NCBI GenBank assembly: GCA_937896065.1 | Contig: CALBLI010000015.1 | Location: 1 to 39,579, forward strand | Length of the DNA: 39,579 bases | Origin: an uncultured Caryophanales bacterium | GTDB lineage: Bacteria; Bacillota_I; Bacilli_A; RFN20; CAG-288 | Direction of reading: 5' to 3' | Shown here: in pieces, positions 1 to 6,827 of the stretch | How positions within the stretch are numbered: position 1 is the stretch's first letter | Layout: every line of letters starts with the position of its first letter | Notes under the pieces: model-generated | The model's database searches: none | The model's input: only the letters and a program-made list of their open reading frames with translations | What the model was told of the DNA's origin: nothing | Program-made: the position numbers and the translations under genes

Positions 1-185
1 TAGCATGTAAATTTTGTATACCTAACTTTTGACTTTTTAGTGATATATATATATATATATAACTATTTTTTATAAAACCACTAAATTATTATGTAAAAAA
101 ATATTAATTATTTAACAATTAATTATCTTTAATAACAAAAAATTATCACAGCTTTCTAATATATAGATAAGTGATAATCACACAA

Positions 186-214
186 AAAAAGTAGACCATT
201 ATAGTCTACTTTAA
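186..214 (-). terminator. Terminator after yneF
   Basis: A 9-bp perfect stem (AAAGTAGAC paired with GTCTACTTT) with a 7-nt loop lies directly after the yneF stop codon. Read on the minus strand it is followed by a run of T residues, as in an intrinsic terminator. It closes the rpmG-efp-yneF unit. The rest of positions 1-185 holds only A+T-rich sequence with a TA-repeat tract near 43-60, plus an 8-bp inverted repeat ATTATCAC (142-149) / GTGATAAT (171-178) of unknown meaning. Confidence 0.8.
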
Positions 215-216
215 TT

Positions 217-495
217 TTATCGTTTTTTAGAATTTAAACCACTTGGATTAGCAGGCATTTTTGATTTACCACTGGAAGCATCATTTATGGCTTTCATAGT
301 TTGATTAAGTCTTGCTTGTGATGGAGTTACTCCCATTGATCGATACATTGCTTTAATCATATCTTCATTGATTGGTGGATTTTTTTGAATCTCTTTCTTT
401 ATGATAGTTCTTGCAATAAAGAAACCACCAATAAGTCCACCAATTATACAAACTATAATTATGACAACAAATGCCCAAATAGGTATGCTCATCAT
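217..495 (-). CDS. yneF: YneF-family (UPF0154) small membrane protein
   Basis: A 92-residue protein with one N-terminal hydrophobic segment (about residues 5-28) rich in Ile, Val and Gly, followed by the family-typical stretch GGFFIARTIIKKEIQKNPPI and then a motif like NEDMIKAMYRSMGVTPSQ. This matches the UPF0154/YneF family of Bacilli and Mollicutes. The biochemical role of that family is unknown; it is a single-pass membrane protein. The C-terminal tail (about residues 72-92) is Lys/Ser/Pro-rich and longer than the usual roughly 70-residue family members. It is the last gene of the rpmG-efp-yneF unit, starting 12 nt after the efp stop. The first ATG is used, with a weak AGG 8 nt upstream; Met2 is also possible. 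Confidence 0.85.
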   Translation of the reverse strand: MMSIPIWAFVVIIIVCIIGGLIGGFFIARTIIKKEIQKNPPINEDMIKAMYRSMGVTPSQARLNQTMKAINDASSGKSKMPANPSGLNSKKR

Positions 496-507
496 AATAA
501 TTACCTA

Positions 508-1077
508 TTATGCACGTGAATCGTATTCACCAGTATCAGTTCTAATAACAATCTTGGTATTATTTTTAACAAACATTGGAACTCTCAACTTGTAGCCGGT
601 TTCAACAATAGCATCTTTGGTTGCTTTATTGACAGTGTCACCAGCAACAGCATTATCATCAGTTTCAGTGATAGTTAAAACAACTTTAGCTGGAAGTTCA
701 ACACCTAAAATTTCATTTTCATAGAAAGTAACAGTGATTGGATTTTCAGTTGTGATGAAATTTAATTCCCATGTTAAATGAGATCTGTCAATTGCAAAAT
801 CTTCAAAAGTTTCACTATCCATAAAATGAACTAATGTTCCATCATCATATGTATAATTCATTTGTCTTTTATCCAGATAAATAGTTTCAACCTTATCATC
901 ACCATTAAAAGACATAACGTTGATAGCACCAGTTCTCAAATTTTTTGCTTTGATTTTGACAATCATTTGTCTCATTGCAGTTTTATTGTGATCAATTTGA
1001 AGAGAAGTATAAATATCATTCTTCCACTTAAATGATTTACCTGGACCGCAATCGCCAATCATTATGATATCTGCCAT
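508..1077 (-). CDS. efp: Elongation factor P with an atypical domain I loop
   Basis: EF-P enters the ribosomal E site and rescues ribosomes stalled on polyproline. The 189-residue length and three-domain architecture are normal. NLRTG is at 46-50, a domain II motif HFMDSETFE follows, and the C-terminus GEYDSRA matches the family. The oddity is in domain I. In the family the tip loop reads PGKG, and its lysine (or arginine) is modified. Aligning back from NLRTG, the same place here reads H-N-K-T-A-M-R-Q-M (residues 30-38), with Met35 at the modified position and neither Pro nor Gly present. Lys32 and Arg36 are nearby alternatives. The protein may work unmodified or be modified elsewhere. It follows rpmG in one unit; a GAGG ribosome-binding site precedes the ATG. 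Confidence 0.92.
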   Translation of the reverse strand: MADIIMIGDCGPGKSFKWKNDIYTSLQIDHNKTAMRQMIVKIKAKNLRTGAINVMSFNGDDKVETIYLDKRQMNYTYDDGTLVHFMDSETFEDFAIDRSHLTWELNFITTENPITVTFYENEILGVELPAKVVLTITETDDNAVAGDTVNKATKDAIVETGYKLRVPMFVKNNTKIVIRTDTGEYDSRA

Positions 1078-1099
1078 ATAAATTTACCTCGACAATAGA

Positions 1100-1258
1100 T
1101 TATTTCTTTTCTTCATGTAATGTCTTTTTATTGCAGACATGACAATACTTTTGAGTTGTGAATTTATCAGGATGGACTCTCTTATTTTTAGTAGCGATGT
1201 AATTTTCACTTTTACATACTGAACATCTTAATGTTAAATTCATGCGTTTTTCAGCCAT
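1100..1258 (-). CDS. rpmG: 50S ribosomal protein L33
   Basis: A 52-residue protein, read by hand from the minus strand. It has two CxxC pairs (Cys12/Cys15 and Cys39/Cys42), the zinc-ribbon form of L33. Family signatures are visible: NYIATKNKR in the middle and KYCHVCNKKTLHEEKK at the C-terminus. L33 sits in the large subunit near the E site. The ATG follows a strong GGAGG ribosome-binding site, and a consensus promoter lies about 45 nt upstream. It is the first gene of the unit rpmG-efp-yneF, with 22 nt between its stop and the efp start. Confidence 0.93.
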   Translation of the reverse strand: MAEKRMNLTLRCSVCKSENYIATKNKRVHPDKFTTQKYCHVCNKKTLHEEKK

Positions 1259-1302
1259 ATTTAATTTCCTCCATAAAAAAAGTTGATCTGTACAACCTAA
1301 CT

Positions 1303-1331
1303 ATTATAATTAAATCTAAATTTTATATCAA
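1303..1331 (-). promoter_or_regulatory. Sigma-70-type promoter of rpmG-efp-yneF
   Basis: On the minus strand TTGATA (1331-1326) and TATAAT (1308-1303) are separated by exactly 17 bp. The predicted start site leaves a leader of about 38 nt that carries the GGAGG site of rpmG. Confidence 0.75.
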
Positions 1332-1366
1332 GAAATAATCAATATTTTAACAATATTTTGTGCAAA

Positions 1367-1397
1367 TTGATTATAAATTTGCCGTTTATTGTATAAT
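1367..1397 (+). promoter_or_regulatory. Putative ispG promoter with very short leader
   Basis: TATAAT at 1392-1397 is preceded by TTGATT at 1367-1372, a 19-bp spacer that is longer than ideal. Transcription should begin near 1404, only about 11 nt before the ispG ATG at 1415. The AGTAGG upstream of the start would then be partly outside the transcript. Confidence 0.5.
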
Positions 1398-1414
1398 TTA
1401 AGTAGGTAATTAAT

Positions 1415-2449
1415 ATGGAAAAACTCAAATTTAATATTGGTAATAAAATAATCGGTGATAATAATGTTTTAATTCAAACAATGTCTGATAGCAAAACTAG
1501 TAATGTTGATTACAACATCAAGCTAACCAATGAGCTTGAAAAAATTGGTCTTGATATGATGCGATTTTCTATTCTCGATAATGATGATGTAGAAGCTATT
1601 AAAATCATTAAGAAAAACACAAATATTCCAATAATTGCGGATATTCATTTCAATTATAAATTTGCTCTTGCTGTAATGGATAATAATATTGACAAAGTCA
1701 GAATCAATCCAGGAAATATTGGAAGTGAAGTTTTTTTAAGAGAAATAATAAATAAAGCTAAAAGTAAAAATGTAACTTTAAGAATCGGTGTAAATTCAGG
1801 ATCATTAAATAAATACAAAGGTAAAACTAAAAGTCCCATCGATGACTATCTTTTAGCTCTTGATGAAACCTTAAATATATTTGAAAGTGAAGGCTTTAAT
1901 CATATTGTCTTATCTTTAAAAAGCACGTCAATTGATTACACTACTAAATTATACAAAAAAGCATATTTAAAATATCCTTATCCACTTCATTTAGGTTTAA
2001 CTGAAGCTGGAAGAAATACTCAGGGAATTGTCAAGTCATCAATTTGCTTATTTCCTCTTTTACAAGAAGGCATCGGAGATACAATCCGTGTTTCACTTGC
2101 AAATGATCGAAAAGAAGAGATACGAGTTTGTAAAACTCTTTTAAAATATGCAAATAGAAAAGTTGAACCAACTTTAATTGTTTGCCCAACATGTGGGAGA
2201 ACAAAATGTGATGTGAAAGAAATAGCTGACCATGTGGAAACTTTTTTGGATTCTATAAATAAAGATATTAAAGTAGCAGTTATGGGTTGCCCAGTAAATG
2301 GTCTTGGTGAAGCTAAAGATTGTGATATTGGAATAACTGGTTCTGGAAATTATAATGAATATCTTCTTTTTTCAAAAGGAAAAGAACTTGGTAGATTCAA
2401 AAAAGAAGAATGCATAAAAAAACTAGAAGATTACATAAAGAACTTCTAG
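1415..2449 (+). CDS. ispG: 4-hydroxy-3-methylbut-2-enyl diphosphate synthase (IspG/GcpE)
   Basis: Penultimate enzyme of the MEP isoprenoid pathway. It reductively opens methylerythritol cyclodiphosphate to HMBPP using a 4Fe-4S cluster. The 344 residues carry the N-terminal TIM-barrel signatures (ADIHFNYKFAL and KVRINPGNIG) and the C-terminal cluster-binding region: CPTCGRTKCD near residue 258, and MGCPVNGLGEAKDCDIGI near 294. Length and motifs are those of the two-domain bacterial form. It is a single-gene unit divergent from rpmG and convergent with the helicase gene. Its last codons also encode a hairpin that looks like a terminator for the opposite strand (2415-2452). ispH, the next pathway enzyme, lies 7 kb away and likewise has a nearly leaderless promoter. 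Confidence 0.96.
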   Translation: MEKLKFNIGNKIIGDNNVLIQTMSDSKTSNVDYNIKLTNELEKIGLDMMRFSILDNDDVEAIKIIKKNTNIPIIADIHFNYKFALAVMDNNIDKVRINPGNIGSEVFLREIINKAKSKNVTLRIGVNSGSLNKYKGKTKSPIDDYLLALDETLNIFESEGFNHIVLSLKSTSIDYTTKLYKKAYLKYPYPLHLGLTEAGRNTQGIVKSSICLFPLLQEGIGDTIRVSLANDRKEEIRVCKTLLKYANRKVEPTLIVCPTCGRTKCDVKEIADHVETFLDSINKDIKVAVMGCPVNGLGEAKDCDIGITGSGNYNEYLLFSKGKELGRFKKEECIKKLEDYIKNF

Positions 2450-2452
2450 TTT
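2415..2452 (-). terminator. Terminator embedded in the 3' end of ispG
   Basis: AAACTAGAAG (2420-2429) pairs perfectly with CTTCTAGTTT (2443-2452) across a 13-nt loop. Read on the minus strand the stem runs into a seven-T tract (2422-2416), which fits termination of the helicase operon arriving from the right. On the plus strand only a weak ATTTTT follows, so it may also act for ispG. The stem covers the last ispG codons and its TAG stop. Confidence 0.7.
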
Positions 2453-2475
2453 GCGATTTTTAATGTATTTATTAC

Positions 2476-3828
2476 TTAATCATTATGGAAATCATTTACA
2501 TTTCCACCACTTTTTGCAATGTTAGTTCTAACAACTTTCATACGATGTTTCTCTTTGACACGTTTAACAGCTTTAGAAACTTTTTTCTTATAATTAGGCT
2601 TGACTTTATTAGATTTAACCTTATTTACAGCATGCCTTATCTGCTTTTGAAGTTTATCATTTGATTGATCTTTCTTACCTAAATTTTTAAATATATAAGA
2701 TGAAGAAACAAGCTTGAATTCATTTCTAGTCAGTTTATAGACATAAAAAGAAACATTCCTTTTTGAAAGAGTTTTAATGTTTTTAATTTCAGTTTCATCA
2801 TCTTTATTGACAAGAATATAAGAATCACCTTCTTTATCAAATCGACCGGTTCGACCAGCACGATGGAAGTAATAATCTAAATTGTCACTGACAGAATATG
2901 AAATGATTGTTTCAACATCATCAATATCCATACCACGTGATGTATAATCACTTGAAAATAAAACACCATATTTAGCATTTTCAAAAGCTGAAATAGTCTG
3001 CTTTATTTCGCGTTTATCAAGTTTACCATGCACTTTAAAAATAGATAATTGTTTATCCTTAAAATAAGAATAAACTTCCTCTTCTTCACTTATAGTTTTA
3101 AAGAAAACAATTACTTTTAAGCTTTTAATTTTGTTATGAAGAAGAAGGTATAGAGCTTCTTTTCGAGCCAGTGGTGAATAATCAATTAAATAATGTGTTA
3201 CTAAATTTGAGGTGATATTTGAAGAAACATTAATAACATGCTTTATTTTCAAAGCTTTTTTGACTCTCGTTATATCTTGAATTTTAATAGATGCTGAAAA
3301 CACAGATACCATATTTTTATCAATCTGTTTTTTTAAAATTTGTATAATGGAAGCAAAACCATCAAATATAAGCATATCTGCTTCATCAATGATGACGTAC
3401 TTTAACAAATTTGTAGGGTAATGTGAAAATATTTCAGGATATAATGAAGGAGTAGTAATAACAATTTTAGGTTTAGACTTAGTAAAAGAATTTTTATCTT
3501 TAATTGATTTAACAAGTTCAGGATCATAGCCGAGTTTATCAAAAAAAGAAATAAAAACCTTCTTAATTTGTTCCATTAAAATGATAGTTGGAACAATAAT
3601 TATTGCTTCAAGTGAAGAAGTAGAAAAATCTAAGTTATTTAAAATAGGAATAAGGTATGAAAAAGTTTTTCCACTACCTGTTTCAGAAATGACTAAACAG
3701 TTTTCTTTTTTTAGTAGAAGAGGAATAGCTTTTTCTTGAACAGGTGAAAGCTTATCATAACCTAATGAATTAAAAGCAGTGATCACTTCTTTTTTTATAT
3801 TCAAACTTTTTATGTTCAAATTATTCAT
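2476..3828 (-). CDS. DEAD-box RNA helicase
   Basis: ATP-dependent RNA helicase of superfamily 2, probably acting in ribosome assembly or mRNA turnover. Visible motifs in order: a Q-motif-like region (LSPVQEKAIP), motif I SETGSGKT, motif II DEAD, motif III SAS (usually SAT), motif V RGMDIDD and motif VI HRAGRTGR. Motif Ia is divergent (VPTIILMEQ in place of PTRELA). After the second RecA domain there is a very Lys/Arg-rich tail of about 80 residues, typical of RNA-binding extensions. The start chosen is the ATG at 3828, because AAGGA lies 7 nt upstream. An ATG two codons earlier (3834) has that site only 1 nt away. The gene overlaps the end of aspS by 8 nt and is the last gene of apt-rel-hisS-aspS-helicase. 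The exact orthologue (CshA, CshB or other) cannot be told by eye. Confidence 0.92.
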   Translation of the reverse strand: MNNLNIKSLNIKKEVITAFNSLGYDKLSPVQEKAIPLLLKKENCLVISETGSGKTFSYLIPILNNLDFSTSSLEAIIIVPTIILMEQIKKVFISFFDKLGYDPELVKSIKDKNSFTKSKPKIVITTPSLYPEIFSHYPTNLLKYVIIDEADMLIFDGFASIIQILKKQIDKNMVSVFSASIKIQDITRVKKALKIKHVINVSSNITSNLVTHYLIDYSPLARKEALYLLLHNKIKSLKVIVFFKTISEEEEVYSYFKDKQLSIFKVHGKLDKREIKQTISAFENAKYGVLFSSDYTSRGMDIDDVETIISYSVSDNLDYYFHRAGRTGRFDKEGDSYILVNKDDETEIKNIKTLSKRNVSFYVYKLTRNEFKLVSSSYIFKNLGKKDQSNDKLQKQIRHAVNKVKSNKVKPNYKKKVSKAVKRVKEKHRMKVVRTNIAKSGGNVNDFHND

Positions 3829-5557
3829 CTTCATTTCCTTTAATAAAAGTGATTCCTAAAACATCAGTATCAGCAGTTGGAACCTTAGATGGGCATTTAG
3901 ATAATGGTTCAAAAGCTTTTAAATTTTTAGGGAATGCAACTACATCACGAACATTATCAACTTTAGCAAGTTCCATGGCAAGTCTTTCAACACCGATACC
4001 AAAACCACCTTCAGGAGGAACACCATACTTTAAAGCTTCAACTAAAAAAGAAAATCTCTCTTCAATATCTTCACTAGTTAGACCAAGAAGTTTAAAAACT
4101 TTCTCTTGAGTATCACTATCATGTATTCTTAAAGCACCTGATGATAATTCAACGCCATTTAAGACAGTATCATAGGAAGTGGATCTGATCTTAGTAGGAT
4201 CGCTATCAAAATATTTTAAATCCTCATCAATTGGTCTTGTAAATGGATTGGATAGAGAAACAATATTCCCTTCATCATCTTTGTCAAACAAAGGCCAATC
4301 AATGACAAATAAAGGTTTATAAACATTCTTATCAATAAGATTTAGTTTAGAGGCATAATATTGTCTTAAAGCACCTAAAGCCGTTGAAGCTTTAACTTTT
4401 ACTTTATCAGCACAGATGATCACCAAATCATTATTGTTAATATTCAGTTTATTTTTTAAATTAGTCAATGCTGATTCATTTATGTTTTTAACAATTGAAG
4501 CATTAAAAACATCATTTTCGTATTTTAAATGCGAAACACCAAAAACTCCATATTTTTTAGCAAGTAGATTATCTTCATCCATATTTTTACGACTGACATT
4601 ATTTGCATAATTTGGAATAACAAGACAAGAAATATATTTGTCTTCAAAAGCTTTAAAGCCACAATCTTTTAAAATTTCACTGACATCATTTAAATATAAA
4701 GGATATCTAATATCAGGTTTATCAGAGCCATATTTAGTGATGGCTTCATCATAACTCATCCTAATAAAATCAGGCAATTTAACATTAGCAACTTCTTTAA
4801 ATATATGTTTAAGCAATCCTTCAATTATATTTAAAACATCTTCTCTATCAACAAAAGACATTTCACAGTCAATTTGCATAAATTCTGGTTGCCTATCAGC
4901 GCGTTGATCTTCATCACGATAGCAATGTGCTAGTTGGTAATAACGATCTATTCCTGAAATCATAAGCAGTTGTTTATAAAGTTGTGGGGATTGAGGAAGA
5001 GCATAAAAGCATCCTTTGTATAATCTGGAAGGGACAAGATAATCTCTAGCACCTTCGGGAGTAGATTTAATCAATGTAGGTGTATCTACTTCCATAAAAT
5101 TGTTTTGATCAAGATATTCTCTTGCAGCTTTGGCAAGTTTGCTTCTGATCAGCATGTTATTTAACATGTTAGGTCTTCTTAAATCTAAATAACGATATTC
5201 AAGTCGAGTATTTTCAGAAACGGTCACATCATTTGTAATAGTAAAGGGAAGTTCTTTACATTTTGAAAAAACAGTTACATCACTTACTTCAACTTCAATT
5301 TCACCAGTTTTTAAATTTGGATTTTTTTCTTTCCTTTTTCTAACTTTTCCTTTTACTTGAATACAGTATTCATTCTTAATAACTTGCTTATTAAATAATT
5401 TTTCATCAAAATATAATTGAGTTTTACCATATCTATCTCTTAAGTCAATAAAAGCAAAGGAGCCTATATTTCTAATGGTATCAACCCAACCAGCTAAAGT
5501 TACTTCTTTTCCTTCATCTTTTAATGTCAACTGTCCACATGTATAATTTCTAAGCAT
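3821..5557 (-). CDS. aspS: Aspartyl-tRNA synthetase
   Basis: Class IIb synthetase charging tRNA-Asp (possibly also tRNA-Asn, if the organism uses the amidotransferase route). The 578 residues show the N-terminal OB-fold anticodon-binding domain (GWVDTIRNIGSFAFIDLRDR), class II motif 2 (YRDEDQRADRQPEFMQID), an insertion (GAD-like) domain in the middle, and motif 3 (GIGVERLAMELAKVDNVRDV). Length is normal for the bacterial type. It overlaps the hisS stop by one base (TAATG), so the two are translationally coupled, an arrangement common in Firmicutes. Confidence 0.97.
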   Translation of the reverse strand: MLRNYTCGQLTLKDEGKEVTLAGWVDTIRNIGSFAFIDLRDRYGKTQLYFDEKLFNKQVIKNEYCIQVKGKVRKRKEKNPNLKTGEIEVEVSDVTVFSKCKELPFTITNDVTVSENTRLEYRYLDLRRPNMLNNMLIRSKLAKAAREYLDQNNFMEVDTPTLIKSTPEGARDYLVPSRLYKGCFYALPQSPQLYKQLLMISGIDRYYQLAHCYRDEDQRADRQPEFMQIDCEMSFVDREDVLNIIEGLLKHIFKEVANVKLPDFIRMSYDEAITKYGSDKPDIRYPLYLNDVSEILKDCGFKAFEDKYISCLVIPNYANNVSRKNMDEDNLLAKKYGVFGVSHLKYENDVFNASIVKNINESALTNLKNKLNINNNDLVIICADKVKVKASTALGALRQYYASKLNLIDKNVYKPLFVIDWPLFDKDDEGNIVSLSNPFTRPIDEDLKYFDSDPTKIRSTSYDTVLNGVELSSGALRIHDSDTQEKVFKLLGLTSEDIEERFSFLVEALKYGVPPEGGFGIGVERLAMELAKVDNVRDVVAFPKNLKAFEPLSKCPSKVPTADTDVLGITFIKGNEDE

Positions 5558-6819
5558 TATATATTTCCTCCTTTTTCAAGTTTTAGAATCAAATCAGAAA
5601 GCTTTATTTCTTCTTGATTGCGTGTTTCCATATCCTTAATTTTACAAACATCATTTTCAATGATTAAAACTTTCTTAGCTTTCATTCTATCAGCCATTTT
5701 TAAAGCACCATTTAATGATCTATTAGCAGAAGGGATTGTAACTTTACAACCTTTTTCACGCAAAATACTAGCAATCTTTAATGAAGTAAAATCTTTATTC
5801 AAATTGATGATAAAATAATCGAGTGAATCATCAACTTTTGAAAGAAGATTCTTTTTTCTATCATCATCTAAAGAAAGAACTAATCTTTCAACCCCGAAAG
5901 AAAAACCGATACCTTCAAACTCAGGGCCACCAATGTCTTTCATCAATGATGAATATTTTCCACCACCACCGATTGCACCAACATCACTTTCTGAATATAA
6001 TTCGAAGACAAGACCAGTATAATAATCAAGTCCTCTCACTAAATTATCATCTTCAACAAATTGAATATTTAATGAAGTTAAATAAGATTTGATTTTTTCA
6101 TATTCTTCTTGATCTTCTTTGTTTAAATAATTAGTAATTTTTGGTGATGATTTGATAATTTCTTGGTCTTCTTTAACTTTGCAATCAAGAATCCTTAAAG
6201 GATTTGTTTCAAGTCTTCTTTTACAATCTTCACACATGTTTGAAATTTTATCTTTAAAAAATAAATAGAGTGCTTTTTTATAATTTTCACGGCTTGATAA
6301 TGAACCTAAAAAGTTGATTCTAAGTTTAATATCTATGTTTCCTAAAATGGTTTTAGCAGAATTTATAGCAAGAAGAAGAGTATCAATAGTTGAATCAATA
6401 TCTATTTTAGTGTCTAATACCTCGACACCAAATTGATGAAATTCACGATATCTTCCTACTTGTGGTCTTTCATATCTAAAAGCTTTACCAAAATAAGAGT
6501 ATCTAAGGGGAAGAGAAGGAAGAGCATAAAATTTATTTTCAATAACAGCACGATTAATTGATGCGGTAAATTCAGGCCTTAACGTGTACTCTTTATCGCC
6601 TTTTGAAATCAAGTCAAATGTTTCTTTTCTGACGATGTCAGAACTTTCACCAACTCCACGATGAAAAAGTTTACTCTCTTCAAAGCAAGGAATGTCAACA
6701 TAAGTAAAACCATATTTTGAAGTTTCAAAAATTAATTTTGATTTTATAATTTCCATCAATTTGCAATCATCATAAAATAAATCTAATGTTCCACGCGGGC
6801 GACTAATTATATTTGCCAT
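5557..6819 (-). CDS. hisS: Histidyl-tRNA synthetase
   Basis: Class II synthetase charging tRNA-His. The 420 residues include the N-terminal PRGTLDLF segment, motif 1 region (VDIPCFEESKLFHRGVGESSDIV), motif 2 (RYSYFGKAFRYERPQVGR followed by REFHQFGVE), the His-specific signature (VRGLDYYTGLVFEL), motif 3 (GIGFSFGVERLVL) and a C-terminal anticodon-binding domain. Length is typical. A GGAGG site precedes the ATG. It sits 8 nt after rel and shares one base with aspS, in the order rel-hisS-aspS that is widespread in Bacilli. Confidence 0.97.
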   Translation of the reverse strand: MANIISRPRGTLDLFYDDCKLMEIIKSKLIFETSKYGFTYVDIPCFEESKLFHRGVGESSDIVRKETFDLISKGDKEYTLRPEFTASINRAVIENKFYALPSLPLRYSYFGKAFRYERPQVGRYREFHQFGVEVLDTKIDIDSTIDTLLLAINSAKTILGNIDIKLRINFLGSLSSRENYKKALYLFFKDKISNMCEDCKRRLETNPLRILDCKVKEDQEIIKSSPKITNYLNKEDQEEYEKIKSYLTSLNIQFVEDDNLVRGLDYYTGLVFELYSESDVGAIGGGGKYSSLMKDIGGPEFEGIGFSFGVERLVLSLDDDRKKNLLSKVDDSLDYFIINLNKDFTSLKIASILREKGCKVTIPSANRSLNGALKMADRMKAKKVLIIENDVCKIKDMETRNQEEIKLSDLILKLEKGGNI

Positions 6820-6827
6820 ATTACCTC

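Noticed and set aside
43..60. TA dinucleotide repeat as a phase-variation tract or promoter
   Set aside because: It is not placed at a promoter or inside any recognised gene in the window; in such A+T-rich DNA it may be chance.
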